64,000 nucleotides of DNA. Origin: Corythucha ciliata (taxonomy: Eukaryota > Arthropoda > Insecta > Hemiptera > Tingidae). A program made the translations under genes and the position numbers. Below are positions 43,866-54,237 of this stretch, in pieces (the first letter of the stretch is position 1; each line of letters starts with the position of its first letter). The stretch lies in contig CM075942.1 of the NCBI GenBank assembly GCA_038030265.1, positions 36,918,751-36,982,750 of the forward strand, in the 5' to 3' direction. The notes under the pieces are model-generated. The model was not told the DNA's origin. It worked only from the letters and a program-made list of their open reading frames with translations, and ran no database searches.

Positions 43866-44545
43866 AAAAAAAAATTAGCTGACACCAAAAGCCCTAAATC
43901 TCGATTTCCAGTATAGCGTCTGTCGTCCGTCGTCCCTGGACGAGTGATGGCTCAAAAGTTGTGTCTTCATCCCTAGATATACACAGTAAAATTTGAAAAC
44001 GATTGGTTAAGTGATATGGAAGATATTATAACAAATGCGCAAGGATGTAAAAATGGCTGGATCCTTATAATTCCAAGAGAATATTATAAAATTTGATGAT
44101 CAATCGTTCAAAATCGTCATCTAGGTTTCTAGAAGATGCTGCTAAAAATTTGAATGAGATTTGTTGAGCGGCACAGTTGCTACGGGTTGGAATGCGTTTA
44201 CGCTCATTTTTTGCCCCAAACCTATATCTCCTCTCAGGATTTTAGTCCGATTTGCTCTCATGATGGCTTAAAATGACCACAACAAAATTCCCCATCGATG
44301 AACTGGCCATTTTTTCGAAATTCAATTTGGTTATTTTTAAAAAAATTAACGAGGATGAATTCGAAGACACGTTTCTCTTCGATTATTTTGAGTTTTAGCG
44401 AGTGTCTTACTGATCAAATTTTGACCACTATTTCATTCATTGATCCTGTTGAATATTTCAAATTGAGTTACCGTTAAAGAGAACTATTAGGCTACAAAAT
44501 TCTTTATTCGTCGCTTCGTTAGAATTTGTGTGTTTATATTTCGTG
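43866..44545. repeat. Dispersed repeat R4, copy 1 (0.7 kb)
   Basis: It matches 59312-60033 in reverse complement over nearly its whole length, with about 10-15 percent visible differences (shared GCGTCTGTCGTCCGTCGTCC-like, GATGAACTGGCCATTTTTTC and TCAAATTGA.TTACCGTTAA). No coding frame is conserved in both copies. Confidence 0.85.
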
Positions 44546-44784
44546 TGTGTTATTGCATCAATCGTTGACGTGGGATGAATATTGAGAGAAATGGAGCTCT
44601 GTCCAGTGGAACATTGACATTTTTATGAGAACAGAACTTCAGGGCTGGCTAGGGCAAACGAATTGATTTTGGTGGGTGAATTTTGATGATTAATCACCCG
44701 TGACGGAATGCTTCGTGCGAAAAGCATGATGTTAGCGAACGACGGGAACCTGGAAGTATCGTCGGGTCCTCCACTGAAAACATC

Positions 44785-44899
44785 ATTTTAGTGCATTTCA
44801 TTCTGAAAATGCACTATTGGTCTCGTCGTGTTGGTGGCAAACATGGGTCATGTCATGTTTTTTTCACGTTTCAGAACCTGTAGAACACGAATTCAGTGG
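44785..44899. repeat. Dispersed repeat R1, copy 2
   Basis: Reverse complement of 790-902. The preceding 44739-44775 (ACGGGAAC.TGGAAGTATCG..GGTCCTCCAC) also matches 1158-1192. Confidence 0.75.
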
Positions 44900-45609
44900 T
44901 CTCCGGAATTCATATATACAGGGTGTTCATAAATTACCTCGACAGAGAAAGTATGGTGATAGTACACCTCATTTGTGAATGAAATTACTATTTGAGGTTT
45001 TTTGGAATTCCTCTTGGTTTTCGAGATATCGTCAATTTCGTGTTTTTTTCGTGACCCTCCGTTTTTTTACGATAAGTGACTAGTACGACCTCATCAACAG
45101 GTGCTAGACTAAAAGTAAGTAGCTCATTGAAAAGAGCATACAATTTCCTTCAATATTGGTCCTCAACTCAATAAAATCATATCAAGGCCCTAGCCGTTAG
45201 GGCATTAGATATCGGAAAGAAACACGTTTTTCGCATTTCTGCCCAATTTTCGTCACCGATTTACATTTTTTTGCATTCATAAGGAAAACTTCCTCATAAT
45301 GTCAGCTTTCCAATGACATGCCATTGTTACCAGTTTTCACCACCTATCGAAGAGTTATGAGCAATAAACGATACCAAAACTGAAAAATAACCCGCAAAGA
45401 GGACCTATTGAATGAGGTGAATCCACATTATAATTACCTGTTTCCAACGGGTTAGACAAAGTTAATGCAGGCAGTTAGCTAAATCTAACGCTAATTTACA
45501 TTTTTGTGTAGAAAAGGGGTGGGGGTGAAGTTTAAAATATCGTTAGTGCCTTCAAGTTCACGCTTTAATAACTAGAAAAGTTACATTTTCGAGCGTTCTT
45601 TGCACAAGA

Positions 45610-46212
45610 ATTTATAATGCCTCTGATATTGTCCCATTATCAGAAAAACATGTCCGTTCTGTGGGCTTTCCAATGACCTCCTCAAAATTGATGGTGGTCC
45701 ATTTTTGAGGGAGATATCACAGATAATATCCGAAAAAACAAGGTACAAACGTGCAAAATCAGTAAGTTTGTCCCAGTAAAAATAAGCGTATTTGTTTGCC
45801 TTAAACGTGTTATTGTGCCTCATGAAAGGCAATTATTGCTTGGAATACAGTCCAAAAATATCACTTTAACGCAATAAATGACAAATCATCCCCCCCTCCC
45901 ACCGGGGGCTTAAACATGGTGGGGCGTGGGATTTGTCATTTATTGCGTTAAAATTAACATTTTTGGACTGAATTCCAAGCAATAATTGCCTTTCATGAGG
46001 CACAATAACATGTTTGAGGCACACAAATACGCTTATTTTTACTGGGACAAACTTACTGATTTTGCACGTTTGTACCTTGTTTTTTTGGATATTATCTGTG
46101 ATATCTCCCTCAAAAATGGACCACCATCAATTTTGAGGAGGTCATTGGAAAGCCCACAGAACGGACATGTTTTTCTGATAATGGGACCATATCGGAGGCA
46201 TTATAAATTCGG
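45610..46212. repeat. Large palindrome, about 285-bp arms, 30-40-base loop
   Basis: The left arm (about 45610-45893) and right arm (about 45925-46212) are about 95 percent complementary. The loop holds CCCCCCTCCCACCGGGGGC. Mirror-image frames of about 80 codons occur in each arm (45832 down to 45581, and 45986 up to 46228) and are a by-product of the symmetry. Confidence 0.9.
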
Positions 46213-46382
46213 CAGAAATCGTCGCTGAATTATAGGAGAAATTTAAAAGAAGTCACTTTCGCCATTTGTGGAAAATCATAAAAAAAACTGAGTTTGTTTA
46301 CAGCAGTTCAAAACACTGTTTTCTGAAGTGAAATTTTGTGGTCTTTTCAAAACCGTCAACATTTTTTTTCTAAGCCCAGCGG

Positions 46383-46555
46383 TTGGACCGTAAAATCGAG
46401 TTTTTGGAGAAAAAGTAGGCAGTCGATGAAAAAACACAATTGTACGCATATCTCAGAAGGAAGGCATTTGCGACCCAATGTTCATAGGGTCATTTTGGTC
46501 GCAAATACTTAGTACTACAACACACTTCAGTATATGCATTTCCTCCTGAATCACC
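46383..46555. repeat. Dispersed repeat R5, copy 1
   Basis: Matches 56116-56275 in reverse complement, including GCATTTGCGACC and ATAGGGTC....GTCGCAAAT around a small hairpin. Confidence 0.65.
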
Positions 46556-46583
46556 CTGTATATCTTTATGGCCGTTTCCTTTC

Positions 46584-47415
46584 CTTGTTAGCACGATAAC
46601 TCTCGTAGAAGTAAATTTAGCGGAACGCGCTTTGGCACAAAAATCAGTAGTCATCAGTAGTCATAAGACTACTGATCGGTATTGCATTTGGGCCAAATCG
46701 GTCAAGGTGGAGGGGGGGGAAAATAGGGCTTGAAGTCGTCAAAAAATCACTAAAAATCACCAGTTGATTCTAGAAGCATCATATTCGGTACGTATACTCC
46801 ATGTTAGGCTAGCCTTTGATTCCCATTTTAATTTTTTGAAAAAGTCAAGGGGGAGGGGCTGGTGCCCCCGGGGTGGAAGTAAGTGTGTGGTCTTGTTAGC
46901 ACGATAACTCTCGTAGAAATTAATTTAGCAGAACGCGCTTTATCTAAAAAATCAGTAGTCATAAGATCCCGGTCGGTATTGCATTTGGGCCAAATCGGTC
47001 AAAGTGGAGGGGGGGAAAATAGGGGTTGAAATGGTAAAAAAATCACTAAAAATCACCAGTTGATTCTAGAAGCATCATATTCGGTACGTATAGTCCATGT
47101 TAGACTAGCCTTTGATTCCCATTTTAATTTTTCGAAAAAGTCAAGGGTGAGGGGGTTGTGCCGCCGGGGTGGAAATAAGTGTGTGGTCTTGTTAGCACGA
47201 TAACTCTCGAAGAAATTAATTTAGCGGAACGCGCTTTGGCACAAAAATCAGTAGTCATACGACCTCGTTTGGTATTGCATTGGGCCAAATCGGTCAAGGT
47301 GGGGGGGGGGGAATAGGGGTTAAATGGTCAAAAAATCACTACAAATCACCAGTTGATTCCAGAAGCATTACATTCGGTATGATGATTCCGTTTTGAAATA
47401 GCCTTTGATTCCAAT
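46584..47415. repeat. Tandem satellite, about 300-bp unit, 2.8 copies
   Basis: Units start with CTTGTTAGCACGATAACTCT at 46584, 46892 and 47188 (periods 308 and 296). Each has GGGCCAAATCGGTCAA, a G run and AATCACCAGTTGATTC. The third unit is truncated at about 47415. Confidence 0.92.
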
Positions 47416-47574
47416 TAAGTTCAGCTTAAACAAACCCGGCAGCAAACAGTACGAGGGAGGGTCAAACATTAACGAAACAAATCATGGTCTCAACATTACT
47501 ACTTCTGGGACGGCTTAGGGTATCCGTATACAAAATGAAATGCACTCTTTCCGACCGCCAGCTGCCGGAGCGAT

Positions 47575-48060
47575 TTTTTTTTTTTTTTTTTTTACAATTT
47601 TAGCCATGAATTAATTAACGATTATTTTCAGTTGAGACAAGTTTAGCCGATAAGTAGCGCTTTTTGTCAATATCATTAGCGAATTAGCTGTTTTTTGTTG
47701 TTTTTTTTATTGTTCTATTACTGAAGTCCACGTTGCACGAATTGGCGTTTTCGTAATTTTAGCCGCGAATCACTGCTTTTTCTCAACTTTATATCTGCGA
47801 ATTTAGCTATTTGTCTCCATTTTAGCGCTATTTCTCAATTCTATCCGTGATTTCTCTTAATTTCAGCTTTTAATTGTCCATTTTTCTCAATTTTAGCACA
47901 GAATTGGCGTTTTTCTTAATGTTGGTTCTGTAGCTTTGCATCTAGAAACCTCGAATTGGCGCTTTTCACAATTTCGGCCCCGAATTCTAGAGCTTTGCAA
48001 AATTTTAGCCACGAACTTGCCCCAAGAAAAGTAAATTAATGTGCTTTCTCAGTTCTAGCC
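47575..48060. repeat. Degenerate short-period repeat (TTTTAGC / GCGAATTGGC)
   Basis: After a T18-20 run, phrases like AATTTTAGCC.CGAATT, GAATTGGCG.TTTTC and CAATTTTAGC recur many times with irregular spacing of about 25-60 bases. It is an old minisatellite-like tract with no coding potential. Confidence 0.65.
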
Positions 48061-48776
48061 GCCTAAGGGTCTCCAGACAATGGGGATCAGCGTATTTCCC
48101 CATAAACACACTTCCATCGAATCAACGTCGATAGACGTTTTTTCGTTGATGAGGATAGTTCATCGTAGAATCGACATCGATTTTGCCTCGGTACCGTAAT
48201 GTTGATATATCAGCCATGATACGATATCGGTGCAACGTTGAGCTATCGATGTGTTTTATTCGACGTAAAATATTCGTTGAAATCAACTCGATGCAAATAC
48301 GTTGTTTCATCGATCAAGATGCGACATCGATGTGACGTTGAGCTGTAGGCGTGTTTTATTCTACGTAGAATCGACATAGAATCTACGTTGAAGTCTAACT
48401 AATGTTCCGACAGCTGTAGCCTGTCAGAAAAAGTACAATTCATTTATGCACCGCATCCACCCAAACCTGAACATAATTTTGAATGGAATCAATAAATTTT
48501 AAATACAATTTAGGCCGTGGTAAAAACCCCACACCCCTGGGTTCCGTTAAACAAATCGTGAATTGCACCAGCTACTCGACATTTCTTAAAAACATTGCTA
48601 AAATAGATCCTTGATTGATTTTAATGTTTTATGCGAGCAATAATCTTGTAGAAGAACCCTCTTCAAGTAAATCCAAATTTTGAAGATTAATGTGCAAGTT
48701 CCCTGTACTATATTGAGCTTCCTAAAACTAATGTTTTTTTAGATTACGTAAATTGCCAGATCGGTTACAATAGCTC

Positions 48777-48845
48777 AAAGTGTTAGTGGTATAGCACATA
48801 ATATATACCAACGCAAAGCGTCTGGGTTTGAATCCCGAATGCATT
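48777..48845 (+). tRNA. tRNA-like module 1 in the TCGAT-rich element
   Basis: It has TTAGTGGTATAGCAC (A-box-like) and GGTTTGAATCC (one base off the B box), spaced as in a tRNA. No full cloverleaf is apparent, so it is tRNA-derived or tRNA-mimicking rather than a working tRNA. Confidence 0.4.
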
Positions 48846-49013
48846 TGTATTCATTTTATTTAATTCGTTCACTTTTCGACCCATCGACGTTGAATCAACG
48901 TAGAATCGCGGGACATTTTTGACGCGATGTCGACTCGATTTTTGAACGATCATTGACTCGATGAATGACGTTGATTCCATGTCGATTCGATGGAAGTGTG
49001 TTTATGGGGTCAA

Positions 49014-49082
49014 GGTGTTAGTGGTATAGCACATAATATGTACCAACGCCAAGTGTCTGGGTTCGAATCCCGAATACATTTT
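49014..49082 (+). tRNA. tRNA-like module 2 in the TCGAT-rich element
   Basis: A copy of the preceding module with a perfect B box GGTTCGAATCC. The duplication keeps both promoter-like boxes. Confidence 0.42.
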
Positions 49083-49244
49083 TATTCATTTTATTTAATT
49101 CGTTCATTGTTCGACCCATCGACGTCAAATCAACGTAGAATCGCGGGACATTTTTGACGCGATGTCGACTCGATTTTTGATCGATCATCGACTCGATGAA
49201 TGACGTTGATTCGATGTCGATTCGATGGAAGTTTGTTTATGGGG

Positions 49245-51972
49245 TTTCTTTAGCTGGGAAATTGCCTTCAGATCCTGAAGGCACAAAGACAATGTCAATG
49301 TTCCATTTTAAGGATTAGGTCACAATGTCCACTTAAGTGTTGCTAAGTGTTTAAACGAGTTTGTATTCAAAATACTAAAGTCCGATTGGGGTTTAAGCTC
49401 TTAAGCTCAGCTTAAAGTTATACGGAACTTTAAACCCATGTGGTCGACCGGGCCTAACTAATTATGTTAATAGTTATGCGAACTGATTAATATTTCCATT
49501 ATCCTGCAGAAGAATAGTAAAATCTAACATTTTAATGGTGAATTTCACCACCGAGAGTTAAGGTTTGAGTTACGTCAACTCAGAATTAACGAAAAAAATG
49601 CGTCACAATTTATGTAAACAATGTTTGAGTTTGGTAACTCCAACCTAACTCCCAGTGGTGAAATTGGCCATAAGCCAATATGATTCACTATTCCATAAAT
49701 AGGATTATTTTTAGGCCGAAAACTGCGTCTGATTCAAAAGAGCACGAGAAATAAGATCGTTATACGATGGGGAAGCGAGGTTCGATTTTTCAAAGGTAAT
49801 TCGACTCATAACAAATAAGAAGGTTAGAACCCACCTCACCCCCTTTAATGTTTAGAAGAAGTAAGGAGGAGTCTAGTCTCCAACTTTTGCCGTTTCGTTT
49901 AGATATTTTTTGTGTTGGTTAAAGTGAATAGTCCCTCGCCTTTTTATTTATTTATTTTTTCGGAGATTAGAAAAATGGCTCGTGAACTTGGTGCCCGGCG
50001 AAGTAAAGGCTCACAAAGAAGGAGAAGCCAGCTTTAAAAAAAACCATGTTGATATTGTTCTACGATGATCGTTGTAGATTGCAGTCATCGCAGAAAAACT
50101 GTAGCGGCTGAATTGAATACGAATATGTCAAAGAAGAAAGGGCAGTCGTTTCTGGTACACCGAACACTGAATCCCACCAAAAACTTTAAAAAAACACACA
50201 CAGTGTAGTGAGCTCAACGGCCAGAAAATAAGTTTTCATGGGTGATGGTGATACTCACAGTTTCACAAGTGCTGTACACCGTACCCTGTGTCTCGAGTTT
50301 GCTTGTCACCCGAAAGTCATCAATTTCGACTAATCCCGGAAGAAACCAAACCCGACATTCGTGTGCTTTTGACGGTGGTCTCTGGAGGGTGTAAATGTGT
50401 CGAACACGTCTGTTATGACTTCAAAAGCATAATTTATTACAATCAACTCATAAATAAACGATTCAATTTGACTACACGAAGTGTTTTTACCGTGAGCTGC
50501 GCCGGAGTGAAAATACATTTTGGTTATCTAGAATTCTAGAGAGAGGTGAGGAAAATAATGTTCATCTGAAGCCGGACGGATTCAAAAAATCAAGTAGCCC
50601 CTGTCGATTGCGAATCAGGTCTTCCCGACACTAATCATTACGTAGAGAAACTTAAAAAATATGTGAAAAACACTGAACTGCCTTAAAACGTGGGATTTGT
50701 ATCAATAATGTCAAACTGTCCTAGGGGTTGATGATAAGGTGATAAGGTTTATTATGAGTCGAAACTTCCCCGACGTATTGCGAAGACTGAAGCCCCTTAC
50801 ATTCCTTCCAATCCGACAGTAACCGCGTGAACGCGGTTTGTCGAAAATTGCCTGCACACACATTTAAGCACCCTGGCACGCTGAGAAGGGACATGGTTAG
50901 ATGCAATCTCGTCGTCGTGATTTTTCCTTCACCTATATTTCCTTCACTACGCACCAATTCCCGCTTTAAATACAATCGGGAGCCCTGAATAGTTTGATTT
51001 ACTTAAGCACCTAACCTTTGGCCTTTATTAGCGTTTTTCAGTATGAACGAAGGTGCAAGAAGGTATCCCTTTGTTCTCATTGCAACTTGGTTGTAGGTAT
51101 ATGGAGACCGGGGCTAGTTGTCACACTTTTTCCGTTTTCAATTTTCAAGTGTTATCTTTTGATAATTTTCAAGATTTCGATGGTCCGAAATTTAGGTTGG
51201 TTCCTAAACATTCTTAGAAATAATTATTGTTGAAGTCAAATACTATTTGGTACTTTTGTTTTAAGGGAAAAGAACACGATGACTTTTTTGTGACGAGTTA
51301 CCCCGCAGTGGGGTAAGTTGTCACATACAAATAAGTGGCATGTATTGTCACTGGATTAAAATCATGTCAAAATCGATCCCAAGAGGCGCGTGATGGATTC
51401 AAACAGATTACAAAGACTTCAAGCAAATGGATTTTCAATGAAAGTATCATGAAGTGCATACGTAGGCGTATATATGAAGTGCATCGCGGCGTTTTCTTCT
51501 TATTCATCAGATTCACATTGGTGACAATGTGTTCCTTTTTTGGTTTGGGAGCGGATTGCCTGGGGTGCACGTTTCGTGAGCCCATTGGCTGCAGTTCATA
51601 GTGAAGCCAAGACCTTATTTTTACTTCAAGCCAAAACTGAAGTTAGCGGTTTCCTTCCACTCCCAAGTTATTGCAATGGGGCATATTGTCATGTGCTCCC
51701 TTCTTCACAGAGGGTGCGCTCCACTAACACGCTTCAAGTGCTTCGGCGAACATGAAAAATTCGTAAGTTTTTCAACCTTCAAGGAGCTTATTCTCAGCCC
51801 GTTGTGCTTCGGTGACTTCGATGACACGTCAATAGATATCAAGTGACATAACAAGGACGGCGCCGAATCACGGTGGAGCGAAAAGAAGCGTCTAGTTGAC
51901 AACCTTACAAACGCATTAGGTGCTTCGAAGCACTGGGAGCGTGCTAGTGTACCGCACACTGTGTGACAACCT
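49245..51972. other. No recognisable feature
   Basis: 2.7 kb without an identifiable gene. Frames of 60-88 codons overlap each other on both strands and show no domain. Confidence 0.35.
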
Positions 51973-52300
51973 GCCCCACACGTGTTCCTAATAGCACAGT
52001 TGAGTTGCAGAAAAGTCACAGTGACGTCACATTGAGACGTGTGACTTACATTTTTAACGTTGCAGTAACGTAGATATGTCCGCCCACTGTGACTCACTTT
52101 GTGACGTCACAGAGGGGTCACATCGTGACGTGTTCGTAGGTCACTTTGTGACTTCACACCGAGGTTACAATGGGACGTATGTAGCGTTAAGTCGCAGAGA
52201 CGTCGCAAATACGACACAGCGAGATGTCTGACCTACATTTGTTACGTCACTGCAACGTTGCAGCAATATACCCTTTGTGACGTCACAGGGAAGTCACATC
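51973..52300. promoter_or_regulatory. Cluster of CRE-like GTGACGTCAC palindromes
   Basis: Perfect GTGACGTCAC occurs at 52021-52030, 52101-52110 and 52277-52286, with related GTGACGTG, GTGACTTCAC and GAGACGTC sites between. TGACGTCA is the consensus site of CREB/ATF-type bZIP proteins. The spacing and the repeated GTCACA.CG phrases suggest a decayed tandem repeat, so a repeat origin is at least as likely as regulation. No nearby gene is identified. Confidence 0.4.
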
Positions 52301-52345
52301 GCATCTGTCACATTTCTGGGATTAAAAGGGTGCAGTAATTGGATT

Positions 52346-52444
52346 TTCCGAGAAAACCCTGAGCTTGGGCACGTCATTTGGGACTAAAATGACTAAGTCA
52401 CAGGGTTTTCTCTGAGCCATCTCGTTATTTTGCACCTTGTTGAA
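52346..52444. repeat. Dispersed repeat R2, copy 2
   Basis: AGAAAACCCTGAGCTTGG and CAGGGTTTTCTCTGAGCC are inverted around CACGTCATTTGGGACT. It shares these with 5729-5815. Confidence 0.55.
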
Positions 52445-53507
52445 AGGAAAACAAATAATTATTTAAAAATGAAAATTTTTTTATTAGAAGAAAAGGTTTG
52501 GGTTTTACTCCTTCAAAGCAGCTTCCGAAGTGCGTAAACGTGTCGCATTCAGATCCTGTTGGATGAGCAGATGAGGCAGATAAAAGAAGACTGATGATCA
52601 CGTCGTGGCACCTCTGCTCTGTGATGGGGCCGAAGCTGCGGAAGGCTCAGAAAGTTTGAAAAATTTACATAATGCCCCCAAATTCCCCACCTCAATGGCG
52701 TTAACACTTAATAGTTGGCCGCGTCGAACTTATGGCGCTTCTCACCAGAGACTCCAAAGTGGCCATCAGGGCGCACCTTCGGCGTTTTTGGCAGATCATC
52801 CACTGGTGGAGGGCTGAAGCGATGCAAGCCAAGCGTAAGCGTTTTGACCGAAAAGAACTGTTCAAGGCTTGGACGAGTGCAGTGATCACCTGGCTCCGCA
52901 CATTAGCCACACACGCCTGACGCAAATGAGCCCTGCTTGTTGATGTGAATTCCAGCCCAGCGTGTAGTACCTAAGGAATGTTGAACTCATGTTAACAAAC
53001 TGCCGTGCACGGCTCCATGTCAGGCGCAGGAATTTGGGCAAAGTGAAATTTACAGCAACGAAGAGCAATTTCAAACTGTTCCTTTCTGAAATAGGCAAAA
53101 CGCATGACGGCTGAGAACTTGGTAGTTAAAAATGCGTTTGTTTCGTTTAGAAAAGAAGTGTTTTTGGCACAGTATTCTGTCATACATAGCCCAACAGTCA
53201 TATACCTTCAGTCCTACATAAAAAGACCCACAAAAGGAAGGCAGGAGATTGCAAACAATTACATACGTACCTTTCAACTTATTGGTCAGAAGACAACGCA
53301 CCCTCAATGGATTATTAACGTTTAATAACGTTCACGATAAAACAAATTAATTGGATACACAAAACAGGTTTTGACCTCACGCCCGTTTGCTTCGTAAGCG
53401 TACGTGTCAAGTGTCTCATGTCTCTGAACAAAAATTTCGTTTTAATGATTTTTTATTTTGGAGGCAGGAGTGATTAGTTTTCTTTCTTTTTTTTTTTAAA
53501 TTTTTTC
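52445..53507. other. No recognisable feature
   Basis: Higher GC than its surroundings at 52600-52920, where both strands have overlapping frames of about 70 codons. None shows a domain I recognise. Confidence 0.35.
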
Positions 53508-53529
53508 GACCGATCCTGCCGGCGTTTTT

Positions 53530-53578
53530 GTTTTCAGCGACGTTTCGTCGAGGGAACCTCGACGTCCTCAGGCGTCTT
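53530..53578 (-). ncRNA. Hammerhead-like motif in the Penelope tail
   Basis: On the minus strand: CTGAGGA, then a stem GTCGAGG/CCTCGAC with a TTC loop, then GAAA, then the short palindrome ACGT and C. This is the minimal hammerhead layout (CTGANGA, stem II, GAAA, tiny stem III, cleavage C) known in Penelope-like elements. It also has one extra base between the CTGANGA box and stem II, like the motif at 7697. Stem I pairs poorly (two base pairs), so activity is doubtful. Confidence 0.5.
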
Positions 53579-53639
53579 CTTTTTGTTTGGCTTTTGTTTC
53601 TATTGACATTGTGGTCTCATATTTTTTAATTTTGAAGGT

Positions 53640-54066
53640 TTTTTTACGGTGCATCTGAGGTGATGATAGGTGTGTGGATAAGTTGTCTAAGTCTCTTTTG
53701 TAGTGCATCGTGTTGTGTTTTCTAATTTCTACCATTTCTAGAAATTTTCTGTTGTGTGTGTTGATTTCTTGGTGTAAAATTTTTGGGTTGTTTAGATCTA
53801 GTTTATGTGAAAGTTCTTTGGCGTGTTGAGATAGTGCTGTAAGAGGTATATTATCTGTTAAGGTGCGGTCATGTTGTCTTAGTCTTTCTTATAAGTATTG
53901 TTTTGTTTCACCAATATATGCTTGGTTACAATTTAGACAGTCTGCTTTATACACAACTCTCGATTTTTGGAGTGTATTCGTTATGCCTTTTAGTTTATAA
54001 AAATTTGTTTGTAAGTGTTGTAAGATTTGTAAGAAATTTTCAAGTTTTTGGATTGTTTGAAGATTT
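53640..54066 (-). pseudogene. Penelope-like GIY-YIG endonuclease
   Basis: The frame on the minus strand reads LENFLQILQHLQTNFYKLKG, then VVYKADCLNCNQAYIGETKQ, an in-frame TAA (53889-53891), then ERLRQHDRTL and a Lys/His-rich tail with HNRKFLEMVEIRKHN. Paired Cys before AYIGET and RLRQH after it match the GIY-YIG domain of Penelope-like retroelements, which cuts target DNA. The stop codon breaks it, which hides it from simple frame scans. The RT that should precede it is missing. Confidence 0.8.
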
Positions 54067-54091
54067 TTTGTAATTTAATGGTTAAAGGACC

Positions 54092-54237
54092 GGTATGTGT
54101 GATTGTTGCATATTTTGTGTTTGGTTAGATATATATATATATTTCTACACCGTTCAAACAATCAACTTCAAGTCACACCAGCTATTCAAAATTTTGATGA
54201 CCAACCAAACACAAAATATGCAACAGTCACACATACT
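54092..54237. repeat. Inverted repeat, 34-bp arms
   Basis: GTATGTGTGATTGTTGCATA(..TTTGTGTTTGGTT) at 54092-54125 is complementary to 54204-54237 with one mismatch. A (TA)n tract lies in the loop (54130-54140). It adjoins the upstream side of the Penelope-like remnant, so it may be an inverted duplication at its truncation point. Confidence 0.7.

Larger units (their letters stand above)
44917..46560. mobile_element. TACAGGGTG-ended element containing a large palindrome
   Basis: TACAGGGTG at 44917-44925 and CACCCTGTA at 46552-46560 form short inverted ends, with TA-rich flanks on both sides. The same 9-mer bounds repeats at 776 and 21449. The centre holds the 285-bp-armed palindrome; the right end shares sequence with 56116-56275. 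The superfamily is unknown. Confidence 0.55.
48098..49244. mobile_element. TCGAT-rich element with CCCCATAAACACAC ends
   Basis: CCCCATAAACACACTTCCAT at the left is matched in complement at 49244 and also at 49010. Between these the sequence is dense in ATCGAC, TCGAT and ACGTTGA phrases in both orientations. A 236-bp segment is duplicated directly (about 48776-49011 and 49012-49244), so the right end occurs twice. No transposase was found. Confidence 0.65.
53508..54066 (-). mobile_element. Penelope-like element remnant, 3' part
   Basis: It comprises the GIY-YIG endonuclease region (54066-53640) and a terminal sequence (about 53640-53508) ending GGCAGGATCGGTCG. The reverse transcriptase is absent, so the copy is severely truncated at its 5' side. 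Confidence 0.75.

Noticed and set aside
45581..46228. Two similar 80-codon frames facing each other
   Set aside because: They are mirror images produced by the palindrome rather than a conserved protein.
46584..47415. Regular repeats that might suggest a CRISPR-like array
   Set aside because: The units are about 300 bp with no short repeat/unique spacer structure, and the sequence is eukaryotic.
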